Shown one piece after another: positions 56,201 to 62,105 of a stretch of DNA of 64,000 nucleotides. Under the pieces are notes generated by a model, which worked only from the letters and a program-made list of their open reading frames with translations, made no database searches and had not been told where the DNA came from. How positions within the stretch are numbered: the first letter of the stretch is position 1; every line of letters starts with the position of its first letter. This DNA comes from Plazaster borealis. Its lineage: Eukaryota; Echinodermata; Asteroidea; Forcipulatida; Labidiasteridae. The DNA lies in assembly GCA_021014325.1 (NCBI GenBank), contig CM037460.1, positions 14,923,486-14,987,485 on the forward strand, given 5' to 3'. The translations under genes were made by a program, and so were the position numbers.

Positions 56201-58262
56201 GCGTTGTTTCAAATACACTCATTTTCAGAAATCAGAAAAATTGGCTTGCTTAGGGTGTATGGAAATGAATGACCTGGAAAACATTGTGTGTGAAAGCCTG
56301 TTTGAAACATCACTGATCTTACACTACACAACTCTCAAGATGGTTCGGCCTACTCTCGTATTGACACTTACCAAGAGACAGCGCAATGAATTCCTTGTCT
56401 GGGTTTGGATTCAGCTTGAGGCCATCCACAATAGCTCGGATCGGGTTGTGGGTCCTCATTGCCATGTCCGAGCCAGAAACTGTCCATTTTGATCTCTTGC
56501 CATTCCGAGATTCAGTCATCTCTTCAGAATACAGACTAAATTCCACAAAAGAAAAAGTACAGAAAGGAATTTTACGATAATTTCTCAACTTTTTACAGGG
56601 ATTGAACAGTACAGATTATGGGAAGACAATTTCAGGACCTAATTCCTATAGAACCTCCTGAAACTTCAAACTGAGTAATTAAATTTACCGCATCCACGGT
56701 CAAATGCATTATACACGGCTTTGTATGCACCAGGCTTGCGTCAATTTGCAAGACCAGTTGGCGTTTGGCCAAAGCATCTGATAAAAGTGTGGGATGTGCT
56801 CTGGTTATCAATTTACATCATTTGAATTGTGGCCAATAACACTCCGCACTAATGCTAAAAATAGAAGCTCCGACCCGGATCTCAGACAACATGTCAGGCC
56901 TGGAATTTCATCTTTGAGAGGGCAAGGCCATTTTCATTTTGCAAAGGGCACTTCCATTAGAAATCTTTAAAGTCTATGGGAAAATTTTGAAGGGGCACCA
57001 AGGCCAAGACCAGGGCAACGAAGGCCATGGCCTCAGTGGCCTCCGTGTAATTCCAGGCCTGACATGTCAAATTTCACTAACGTAGCTTTAGGTTTACTCG
57101 CATGTACTGACTGTGCTACTACGGTCTTGCGATAAGGGCTAGTGGTAGAATGTTTGTATGAGATCCAGGTATTTTGAGCAAAAGTTACATCACTTGTCTA
57201 TATGACTATATTTCTATTGTCTATAATTTTGTAATGCAAAGTACAACTACAAATGAAGAGTATTTTCCGTTGCTGTGCTTTTTCCCACCTTTTGTTCTGT
57301 TCTTGTTAGTTGCGATAATCGTAACCCTCCATCCTCCCGACCGTCGGGAGGAGGGTTACGATTATCGCAACTATGTTCTTGTTTGTTTTGTTTTTTGACT
57401 GAAAGTGAAAGCACATGAAGAGCAATGTGCTGATGTACTTACTTAGTTGCGATAATTGTAAACCTCCATCATCTTCACACTCTAGACTACGATGGGAGGA
57501 TGGAGGGTATTATCGTAGCCCCACTATAGTGTGGCTGGATTTGATTTTTGTTTTGTTTTTTTCTTTTATATCTACAGACATTATATCATGGAGGTAGCTA
57601 CCTCCATGATTATATGAAGAAGGAGGCCTATAGAAATGAAACATCCACTGACCCCACTGATCCAGTCATTTTGACTATGATTGACATACATAAAATAATT
57701 CTATTAGTATTACAGACAGGATCAGGTATCATGGGTATAGATAACCATAATAATGTAATCATATTAAAATGTCAACAAATGATTGTTGTTAATATGTTAT
57801 TTTAATGTTGGACAGTTTTCTACCTCCATGGTTAGTTGTAGTTGTACCATGGAGGTATGGAGGTAGTACTAAGTACTACATGTAGCTACTCTGGTGGTAG
57901 GTTGTACTTTTGTTATCCCGTATCTCTTTAAATAAAGTCTATGGACTATTCACATCAAATGGCTATATTATTTGACAAAATGTTTCTTCATACAAGATCA
58001 TCAATTCATCATCATTTGTAGTGTACTTATTACTGATAATTTCAGTGGTGCCGGTATTATATTTAAAGTGCCTACTGCCTACAGCCTCGTGGTTCGGTAC
58101 AACCAGACCGTATTTCCTTCCTCCATGAACCAGACACAACACTGTTATCAATAACACAGTTGGGTGATAAAGACAAAATCGATTTTTAGTTCTTACGTAA
58201 CCTTGGTCAATACTAACGGCGCTCATGTGTTGTACATCATGATCATCTATTTCTACCTCCAT
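32086..58262 (-). CDS. TAT: Tyrosine aminotransferase, multi-exon gene
   Basis: Eleven exons join in phase to give 423 residues from the ATG at 56519 (human TAT has 454, with a longer N terminus). An optional 22-residue exon at 58197-58262 may precede it. TAT is a cytosolic PLP enzyme that transfers the amino group of tyrosine to 2-oxoglutarate, the first step of tyrosine catabolism. Recognisable features: [10 protein letters not shown] (near residues 23-32), DPTLFGNL (51-58), the cofactor-phosphate segment [35 protein letters not shown] (186-194), [10 protein letters not shown] (Asp218 and Tyr221 contact the PLP ring), GGLAKR with Schiff-base Lys251, [18 protein letters not shown], and YPNFVRIV with the carboxylate-binding arginine. 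Exon boundaries are GT-AG throughout. The 11.4-kb intron between exons 54647-54751 and 43172-43239 is filled with repeats. The gene diverges from cytochrome b5. Confidence 0.93.
32373..32471 (-). CDS. TAT: TAT coding exon, FGIDMDKF...CLPGK
   Basis: 99 bp, phase 0 on both sides, with acceptor CTCCGTAG|TTT and donor AAG|GTATGT. It encodes 33 residues aligned with human VGIEMEHFPEF to CLPA. Only a 152-bp intron separates it from the last exon. Confidence 0.9.
32950..33303. mobile_element. TTAA MITE, first subfamily, complete, in TAT intron
   Basis: TTAA lies at both ends with AGGCACAGTACACGTTTGG and its inversion, around the central AACTTCTTGCAAGAAGTT. It lies between the two TAT exons at 32.4 and 34.0 kb. 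Confidence 0.85.
33410..33657. repeat. GCCCAATTTCATGGCTCTGCTTAC palindromic element
   Basis: The inverted right end is GCGGAGCCATGAAATTGGGC then CCC. The arms contain mirrored AGAATCGGCGCTTAC-like blocks. It is GC-richer than other members and sits in a TAT intron. Confidence 0.75.
33770..33940. mobile_element. CCTGGAATTTCATC element, copy 1
   Basis: CCTGGAATTTCATCTTGGAG to GTAATTCCAGGCCTGG with an internal CACCAAGGCCAAG block. It matches 56895-57061 over its whole length. Confidence 0.75.
33999..34082 (-). CDS. TAT: TAT coding exon, [10 protein letters not shown]...GAMYFM
   Basis: 84 bp, phase 0, acceptor TTTCTGTAG|GAG and donor ATG|GTAAGC. The 28 residues include [15 protein letters not shown], aligned with human PGLRPVRPSGAMYLM. 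Confidence 0.9.
34500..34795 (-). repeat. tRNA-derived SINE, near full length, in TAT intron
   Basis: On the minus strand, the GTGTCGTGGCCGAGAAGTCA head is followed by a B-box-like GTTCGAGTCCCGGTCTTGAC, the GTCCTTCAGCAAGACACTTA block and CGTCCTTCAGATGGGACGTA. The tail GCACCTTGTAAATCCTTATA lies near 34520. Confidence 0.7.
35065..35184. repeat. GTCCAGTTTCATTGCTCTGCTTA palindromic element
   Basis: The inverted end is TAAGCAGAGCCAAGAAACTG then GAC. At about 120 bp it is one of the shortest members. It ends some 40 bp from the next TAT exon. Confidence 0.7.
35222..35350 (-). CDS. TAT: TAT coding exon, [17 protein letters not shown]...
   Basis: 129 bp, phase 0, acceptor CTTTGAAG|GTGAGG and donor TTTCAG|GTGAGG. 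It encodes 43 residues; [18 protein letters not shown] matches human SQRILGPCTIVQGALKSI. A second AG (GCAG|GGT) nine bases further on could serve as a minor acceptor. Confidence 0.9.
35401..35472 (-). tRNA. tRNA-like sequence, probable pseudogene or SINE head
   Basis: On the minus strand 72 bases fold as a tRNA. The 7-bp acceptor is GGCTAGA/TCTAGTC with one G-T pair, the A box is TAACTCAGTTGG, and the T stem GTAGG/CCTGC holds a TTCAAAT loop. The anticodon stem has two mismatches and the loop ATGCTAA would present GCU (serine), yet the variable region is only five bases, unlike tRNA-Ser. No SINE body was recognised downstream. It lies in a TAT intron. Confidence 0.4.
36255..36440. repeat. Dispersed repeat with CGACCCTAGCAGAGTCTTTCTC
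   Basis: ACGTTTCGACCCTAGCAGAG then TCTTTCTCGAATGCTAAATG and ACAACACAACACAC match the sequences at 44515-44570 and, inverted, 52230-52290. The phrase resembles 3' ends of known retroelement families, but I cannot name one. Confidence 0.5.
36608..36677 (-). CDS. TAT: TAT coding exon, [16 protein letters not shown]...
   Basis: The acceptor is TATTGCAG|G and the donor is GAG|GTCAGT; 70 bp completes the arginine codon split after Lys251. [13 protein letters not shown] is identical to the human enzyme over 13 residues. Confidence 0.93.
36738..37040 (+). repeat. tRNA-derived SINE in TAT intron
   Basis: A B-box-like GTTTGAATCCCGGTCAACCC is followed by a GTCCTTGAGTGCTTGAGCAA then GACACT block, CTTCACCCAGGTGTATCAAT, and the CCTTCGGATGGGACGTAGAA segment. 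It is the reverse orientation of the copy at 34500-34795. Confidence 0.7.
37581..37716 (-). CDS. TAT: TAT coding exon with PLP lysine
   Basis: The acceptor is TGTTTACAG|TT and the donor is AAA AG|GTGAGT. It encodes [20 protein letters not shown] and [12 protein letters not shown], which ends in the Schiff-base lysine (residue 251). Asp218 and Tyr221 in SDEVYADM are the ring-contacting pair. Confidence 0.93.
37824..38199. mobile_element. TTAA MITE, first subfamily, complete, in TAT intron
   Basis: TTAA flanks, with AGGCACTGAACACGTTTG and inverted CAAACGTGTATGATACCTTT. The full palindromic body includes AACTTCTTGCAAGAAGTT. Its left end lies about 110 bp from a TAT exon. Confidence 0.85.
38376..38997. 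mobile_element. CAGTGTTGTAGTC element rich in TACTYGTACT motifs
   Basis: CAGTGTTGTAGTC at the left and GACTACAACAC at the right form short inverted termini about 620 bp apart. Inside, variants of ACTCGTACTTGAGTACTACT occur many times in both orientations, concentrated towards the ends. A poly-C run of 18 (39006-39023) follows. It lies in a TAT intron. Confidence 0.6.
39091..39229 (-). CDS. TAT: TAT coding exon, [10 protein letters not shown]...NSPSNPCGG
   Basis: The acceptor is CACTGATAG|CCT and the donor is AGA A|GTAAGA; 139 bp. It starts [20 protein letters not shown], aligned with human [20 protein letters not shown]. It contains the NPSNPCG-type motif that binds cofactor and substrate. 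Confidence 0.92.
39544..39850. repeat. Tandem 148-bp repeat, two units
   Basis: CACGTGTGTAAACACC starts at 39544 and 39692. Each unit continues with CAACTCTTTGTGATAG, GCAACTGTGGACCTATT and CCCTTTTGTTATAGGTC. Smaller GTGGACCACAATG duplications lie within the units. A single diverged unit is at 27725-27870. Confidence 0.75.
40758..40916 (-). CDS. TAT: TAT coding exon, [13 protein letters not shown]...
   Basis: The acceptor is CTTTTTCAG|GAT and the donor is CTG|GTAGGT; 159 bp, phase 0. It encodes [20 protein letters not shown] and [11 protein letters not shown], matching human [20 protein letters not shown] and VPRPGFSLYKT. Confidence 0.93.
43172..43239 (-). CDS. TAT: TAT coding exon, [22 protein letters not shown]
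   Basis: 68 bp with acceptor TTCTTCCCAG|GT and donor AAG|GTAATT. It completes the glycine split from the previous exon and carries [10 protein letters not shown], aligned with SSREEIASYY of human TAT. It begins after the 11.4-kb intron. Confidence 0.85.
43714..44171. mobile_element. GGGTCATTCCATGCC element with TAAT target duplication
   Basis: GGGTCATTCCATGCCAAATC at the left is inverted at the right, ending GGCATGGAATGACCC. TAAT abuts both sides. Inner inverted blocks (CAATCCCCTATGTGTGCCAT / GCACCCATAGGGGATTG) make most of the 458 bp foldable. It lies in the 11.4-kb TAT intron. Confidence 0.8.
44415..44780. repeat. Inverted-repeat partner of 52010-52350
   Basis: Over about 350 bp this is the reverse complement of 52010-52350 (for example TTACTTTTGCTGTAGTCATC against GATGACTACAGCAAAAGTAA). 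The two are separated by 7.2 kb within one TAT intron. Confidence 0.8.
46039..46594. mobile_element. Nested element with GGTGCGTTCGATTAGC termini
   Basis: GGTGCGTTCGATTAGC and its exact inversion bound 556 bp. CTAATCGAACGCT recurs internally near 46100 and 46540 in opposite senses. A target duplication was not clear. Confidence 0.75.
46761..46854. repeat. 14-bp tandem repeat, 6.7 copies
   Basis: The unit GACATTYTGTCCTG repeats head to tail, with only T/C alternating at one position. Confidence 0.9.
48400..48795. mobile_element. CAGGGCTTGAATTT element
   Basis: CAGGGCTTGAATTT at the left and AAAATTCGAGCCCTG at the right are inverted termini. The interior ends (TTTACTGGACCAGAATTTAA; GGACTCGGGCCTGCGGTCCA) match fragments at 31.6, 34.95 and 53.85 kb. 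CAG...CTG ends suggest a hAT-like element, but no convincing 8-bp duplication was seen. Confidence 0.6.
48800..51490. other. TAT intron sequence, no gene recognised
   Basis: No coding segment with family resemblance was found. A palindromic stretch built on AAACGGC/GCCGTTT-like pieces spans about 49375-49830. Confidence 0.45.
51496..51850. mobile_element. Relative of the 29957 composite, without its insertions
   Basis: TTAAAATAGGGTCATACTTA at the left and GTGGTGTCCGTTTGTAAGCT onward follow the 29957 copy. GGATGGATTCA passes within about a dozen bases to AAAATACTGTGACAATTT with no LINE. CAACAAGTAGACACTGTATTC lacks the 188-bp palindrome. Its centre is a separate perfect palindrome (ATCTCCAAAACTCACCT and its inversion). 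Confidence 0.7.
52010..52350. repeat. Inverted-repeat partner of 44415-44780
   Basis: It reads as the reverse complement of the 44.4-kb segment. At its left it is preceded by CTCAACACTTCAGCTAGTCA, related to the 32.79-kb phrase CTCAACATTTCGACTAGCCT. Confidence 0.8.
52815..52950. repeat. Half copy of the GGGCCCAATTTCATAGAGCT element
   Basis: It has GGTTACCAGCCGAAATACCA and TGCTTAAGCAGCTCTATGAT then ATTGGGCC. The left terminus is missing. Confidence 0.6.
53188..53532. mobile_element. TTAA MITE, third subfamily
   Basis: TTAAAGGTATTGTACACTTTTGGTAAC at the left and CCAATGGTGTACAGGGCCTT then TAA at the right. The body (GAGAAAATAGTGAAAAGAG) differs from the other subfamilies. A degraded relative starts near 42490. 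Confidence 0.7.
53978..54343. mobile_element. TTAA MITE, second subfamily
   Basis: GGGTCCGTATACGTTTGGTC at the left and CCAAATGTATGATACAGACC then CTTTAA at the right. The arm AAAATCTGGATCAGTTATGT is as at 19.1 kb. The left TTAA has decayed to TTAG. Confidence 0.7.
54647..54751 (-). CDS. TAT: TAT coding exon, [18 protein letters not shown]...
   Basis: 105 bp, acceptor ACCTGCAG|GT and donor TTT G|GTAAGT. It completes GDPTLFGNL (human GDPTVFGNL) and NNGYVPAFG (human YNGYAPSIG). An overlapping 148-codon frame is mostly flanking intron. Confidence 0.93.
55060..55345. repeat. Dispersed repeat with (AAT)n and TATATAGCGC
   Basis: AATAATAATAATAGTAAT, then CATTTATATAGCGCATAATG, and CATTCCATAACCAAGGTGCA near 55260. 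It resembles the segment near 5500-5770 and may be the 3' part of a non-LTR element. Confidence 0.5.
56372..56535 (-). CDS. TAT: TAT coding exon with first in-frame ATG used
   Basis: The donor is TTG|GTAAGT. The frame runs [20 protein letters not shown] then [20 protein letters not shown], matching human [20 protein letters not shown]. The ATG is at 56519. An acceptor GGAATTTAG lies at 56536, leaving 16 bases ahead of the ATG that are open in frame (LYSEE), so translation could begin in an upstream exon. Confidence 0.85.
56895..57061. mobile_element. CAGGCCTGGAATT element, copy 2, with empty-site relative
   Basis: CAGGCCTGGAATTTCATC and its inversion AATTCCAGGCCTG bound 167 bp, with ACATGT on both sides. 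The surrounding repeat occurs uninterrupted near 10190. Confidence 0.75.
57313..57372. repeat. GCGATAATCG hairpin family, copy 2, near perfect
   Basis: GTTGCGATAATCGTAACCCT then CCATCCTCCCGAC folds on the inverted GTCGGGAGGAGGGTTACGAT then TATCGCAAC. Same family as 1204-1266. Confidence 0.75.
57444..57530. repeat. GCGATAATCG hairpin family, copy 3
   Basis: GTTGCGATAATTGTAAACCT then CCATCAT is partly inverted as GATGGGAGGATGGAGGGTAT then TATCG. It is about 70 bp from copy 2 in the TAT 5' region. Confidence 0.65.
57585..57865. repeat. Cluster of CTACCTCCATGGTA-type palindromes
   Basis: GGAGGTAGCTACCTCC at about 57590-57605, CTACCTCCATGG near 57820 and CCATGGAGG near 57850 repeat one palindromic word. 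The same word (CTACCTCCATGGTA) contains the ATG of the candidate TAT exon at 58262. Confidence 0.6.
58197..58262 (-). CDS. TAT: Candidate upstream TAT coding exon, 22 residues
   Basis: An ATG at 58262 opens [20 protein letters not shown] then GY and ends at a good TAC|GTAAGA donor. In-frame joining to the next exon would need the acceptor AAGAG|ATG at 56520, which is weaker than the TTTAG at 56536, whose phase does not fit. The sequence is unlike human TAT. It may instead be a leader exon. Confidence 0.3.
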
Positions 58263-59159
58263 GGTATGATCGATCCTAATCCAAAGTTTGTGCGTGGCAA
58301 AAAAATGCCGGGAACGAATTGTCTCAATTTATCACAAGTAAACGGAGTAATAAGATTTTAATCTCGACCCCAGTACCAGTCCATTTCGTCATCAATCTTA
58401 GAAATTAGATCTTACCTTTCGCTAACCAAGTAGAATTGTTTGAATGCTGAGCAACTTCTTACATGACATGCATAAAACGTGGTGGACACATGCGATTTCT
58501 TCGTGTTTTTATTACGCACACGGTATTTTATTCACACACTCACTGCGTTGATGATGATCCGCGCACGACGCCATCACGTGTCACTGAAATTACGTCAGAT
58601 CCGTCCTGGAGGTGTGGCCACACCACACAGTTTCATTGGTTAAAATGTGGGCGTGAACTATCGAACACTATAGTGATAGTACATGTACAATGATGTACTA
58701 TAACTACTCTAATTACTCTACTGATACTATTAAGTTGACCGTGTTTTTAAAGGAAAACAAGTCACTGTGACTCACGTAATACAGCAATTCAAAGTTGAAG
58801 TAGTTTTGTTTGACCTCTGCGAAAAAATTGTTCACTATTTTCAATAAAAATACTTTTACAAATTCTCACAAAATAGCTTCAATACATAGTTTATTCTCAA
58901 GAAGTTATCATAAAAGTTAACATTTAAAAATGTATCTGAGTGATTACTGCATCTGGTTTTCTGTAAAGTACAGCATTTTGGTGGAGGGTACGCAAACATT
59001 GTGTGTAATATTGCACAGTTAAACAAATTTCGCTGGAAGATGACTTGGACTTTTGTAAAATGAATTATTATCAATTAGATTGTTATAAAAGTTCAGCCAC
59101 ATGAACTGTTATTGTCCCGATTGATGGCCCAACTAGTTGGGCTATCACGCTATGTTTCT

Positions 59160-59305
59160 CTTCAGTCTTGTATTTGAGTCCTTAAATTCTCGAGTCCAAG
59201 ACCGAGTCATAGTGTCAAGTCGAATAACAAGTCCGGAGTATTTTTGATCAAATCCGAATTCGAGACACACTGAGTCATAAAGGTTGAGTCAAAGTCCAAG
59301 TCATG
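59160..59305. repeat. GAGTCCAAGTC-rich repeat
   Basis: Variants of CGAGTCCAAGACCGAGTCAT recur about six times, echoing the TACTYGTACT-rich element at 38376-38997. Boundaries are unclear. Confidence 0.45.
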
Positions 59306-59314
59306 AGCAGGCAC

Positions 59315-59768
59315 TTAAATGCACTGGACACTATTGGTAAGTACTCAAAATAATTGTTAGCATAAAAACTTATTGGTAACGAGCAATGGAGAGTTGTTGA
59401 TAGTATTAACAAAATTGTGAGAAACGGCTCCCTCTGAAGTAACGTAGTTTTTAAGAACGATGTAATTTCTCACTGAAATAATTTGACTTGATTTCGAGAC
59501 CTCAGCTGAGGTCTCAAAATCAAGCATCTGAAAGCACACAACTTGGTGCGACAAAATTTGGGCTCAATTGGTCATCGAAGTTGCAAGAAAATGATGAAAG
59601 AAAAAACACCCTCGTTGTACAAAATTTGTTTGCTTTCAGACAGGGATAAAAGGCTTCTTGCAAGAAGTCTTTTATTATTTTAGTGAGAAATTACCTCTTT
59701 CTCAAAAACTACTCGTTTGTATGCTAATAATATTTTGAGTATTTACCAAACGTGTACAGTGTCTTTAA
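59315..59768. mobile_element. TTAA MITE with a duplicated or exchanged centre
   Basis: TTAAATGCACTGGACACTAT at the left and CCAAACGTGTACAGTGTCTT then TAA at the right. It holds two central palindromes, GAGACCTCAGCTGAGGTCTC near 59495 and CTTCTTGCAAGAAG near 59655, where other members have one. It is about 80 bp longer than the others. Confidence 0.75.
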
Positions 59769-60105
59769 AGGGAGGGTATACCTTTGGTAATTACTCCACA
59801 AATTAATGACCATAAAAACTTATTGGGAAGAAGCACTGCAGCTGTTGATAATGTATACAATTTTGTGAAACAATGCCCTTCAAAGGAATGTGGTTTTCTG
59901 CATAAAATGTTTACTCATTATTCTTCCTGCGCGGACATCACATAACCGCTCCAGATTTTCGGCGATATCTCAGTCAAAAACGTTATGAAATGAAATTTTC
60001 ACAAGTTATTGTTATGGTATAATAATATCAACAACTATGAAGGACTGAAACAAACATTGGGTTCCAATTACCAAAATATACCAAACGTATACAATCCCGT
60101 TTGGG
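59765..60105. mobile_element. Chimeric TTAA MITE abutting the previous one
   Basis: The left half (GGAGGGTATACCTTTGGTAA then TTACTCCAC, ATTAATGACCATAAAAACTT) is of the 6380/29957 type. The right half (ATTATTCTTCCTGCGCGGAC, CCAGATTTTCGGCGATAT) is of the 12.1/18.9-kb type. The shared TTAA at 59765 joins it to its neighbour. Confidence 0.7.
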
Positions 60106-60666
60106 TGACTTTTTTTTAAAAATACACACAAATGAGTATGCCAGCTTTGGAGCCGGACACAGCATATTGTATTTATCTAGGATTAAAACAATCGAACGAT
60201 TAAAAAAAACAAAGGTATACTTTTGCCTTTAAGTTAAAAGGTACTAAAAAAAACAACCACCTAAACATAACATAATTATAATTATAAATCATTCATCAGG
60301 ATTTAAAATTAGACGGAGAACATTATCCGTCTCATTGTTCAGATTGAAAACTCTTTCAAAAACAAAGAATGTATAAAACTTGTAGGGCCTAAAAAGTTTT
60401 AGCCGGTTTTTGTCTTTTGTTTAACAATAAGTCCCATATTGAAAGCTGGTTGAGATGTTGATGAAACCCTGAAGCTCGCCACTCTTTGAACAATAAGTGT
60501 CACAACCACTTTTCAAAATGAACACTTTCATTATTGACTCTTATATTTTCACTATTGCAAAAAATTATGATGCTTAAACAATTGTTAGCATTTGATTTTA
60601 AGTCTCGAGTCATCAAAAATCGTGGGGGAGTCGCCCAAGGTCGAGTTCAGTGGTCAATACGGGGTC

Positions 60667-60754
60667 TCATTGTGACGTTACCAGATGAGGGGAGTTATAG
60701 TCAAGGAAGACAACCACTTTGCCAATGATGTTTCCCTCTGACACCAACTTAACA
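60667..60754 (-). CDS. Orphan terminal exon, oxidoreductase-like, tentative
   Basis: After an acceptor TTATTGTCTGTAG|T at 60755, 28 codons read VKLVSEGNIIGKVVVFLDYN to a TGA at 60667-60669. A GKVVV strand close to the C terminus is common in medium-chain dehydrogenase/reductases, which is the only basis for the family hint. No other exon of such a gene was found between 60754 and 63737, so this may be a pseudogene fragment or chance. Confidence 0.22.
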
Positions 60755-61325
60755 CTACAGACAATAAAATAAGCTAAATGAAGCGGGAGAGAGGTTAATT
60801 AAAGTAAATACCAGTTCCGAAGAGAGGAATGGTCAAAGTTCTTCATCGAACCCCTTTAAGACCCATTGACGCAATTGTGAACAAGGTTGCAAACCAAGTT
60901 ATCATAGAACTAAGATGAACAAAAAATGAATATTGTGGGTCCTGCGTTACTGTCGCTAAAGTTAAAAGTAAAACAGCGCCCTCGTCCAAATCGCAACGGA
61001 CACGGGTACCAGTATTAAAATAGTCGAATCTCCTGATACCATTTCATTTTACTTAATACGAATCTACGCAGTGATAAGGTTGAAAGGAAATGGAAACCAG
61101 AGCAAAGTGGTATCCGTTGATAATGTATACATACAACCACATAAACAACCCCGTATCGTTGACCGGTGTTGTACCAGCTCTGTACGACGTTCACATGATT
61201 GGTGTTGTCGGTGTGTGTACGTGTGACGATAGAATTGAAATACGGAGCTGAGGAGGGGTGGCTCAAAATCTTCAAAAAATAAGTAAACTTTTGTTGAAAA
61301 GGGAAGGCCATTCACACAACAAATC

Positions 61326-61439
61326 ATGTCGGAGACAAAAACATACACGTTAGCAGAAATCAAGGACCACAAAACTAGCCAGGATATATGGATTGTAATT
61401 CACAACAAAGTTTACGACATTACGAAATTCTTGGATGAT
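61326..61439 (+). CDS. CYB5: Cytochrome b5, first coding exon
   Basis: The ATG at 61326 opens 38 residues ending KVYDITKFLDD at a GAT|GTGAGT donor, phase 0. TLAEIKDHKTSQDIWIVIHN then KVYDITKFLDD follows the cytochrome b5 pattern (YTLEEIQKH...TWLILHHKVYDLTKFLEE in human). The family's next residues, HPGG with the first heme-ligating histidine, should start the next exon; I did not find them before the window ends. The product would be a heme-binding electron carrier for fatty-acid desaturases, P450s and related ER or mitochondrial outer-membrane enzymes. The leader is short, with no targeting sequence. CYB5A versus CYB5B is undecided. The gene lies about 3 kb from, and divergent to, the TAT 5' end. 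Confidence 0.9.
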
Positions 61440-61924
61440 GTGAGTACTAAACTTTGGACTCCAAATTCAAAATTGGGGTCAGAGTTTTTAACTTTTAAGT
61501 TTTATTCTTTCACTCAGTGTCATGTCTGTATAGTCAGTCATAGTTAGTATAGCGATGACCGGACTATGTCCACACAAAATAAGAATTTGAGTATGACAAG
61601 ATCATCATCTCGACATTTTCCTGTCTAGTGGGGCTACTGTAACTGTGCTGTGTGTGCTGTGCAGTCAAGTCCAGTACTAGTAAGTATGAACACAGCCTTT
61701 GCTGTCGTATGCAAGACACACACCAGCACCGGGCGTAGGACAAACAACTGTCTCTTACTCAGACTCTTACTTAGTCTTACTTTAGTTAGAGAGTCTTACT
61801 TGTTAGTCTTGTTGTTACAATGAGAAAACTATGTAATTACTGTCCTGACTGGGTTCTTTTATCAGTTATGTGTATTAGTATTACACAACACATGGGGGCC
61901 CGGGCCTACACTACTGTACTACTT

Positions 61925-62090
61925 AACGTCCCATCCTATTCCTAAAGGACGAAGCAAATGCTTAAACCGTTAAGTGTCTTACATAAGGATACGAGTGTCA
62001 TGACTGGGACTCGAATCCACACTCTGCTGATCAGGAACACCAGAGATTGAGTCTGGTGGGCTTAATCGCTTTACCACAGGAATGGGACTG
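61925..62090 (-). repeat. SINE fragment in the cytochrome b5 intron
   Basis: On the minus strand, GTGTGGATTCGAGTCCCAGT is the B-box region, with a GTATCCTTATGTAAGACACT-like block and CGTCCTTTAGGAATAGGATG after it. It abuts the fold-back element. Confidence 0.6.
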
Positions 62091-62105
62091 GAATAAATGG
62101 TGTCA

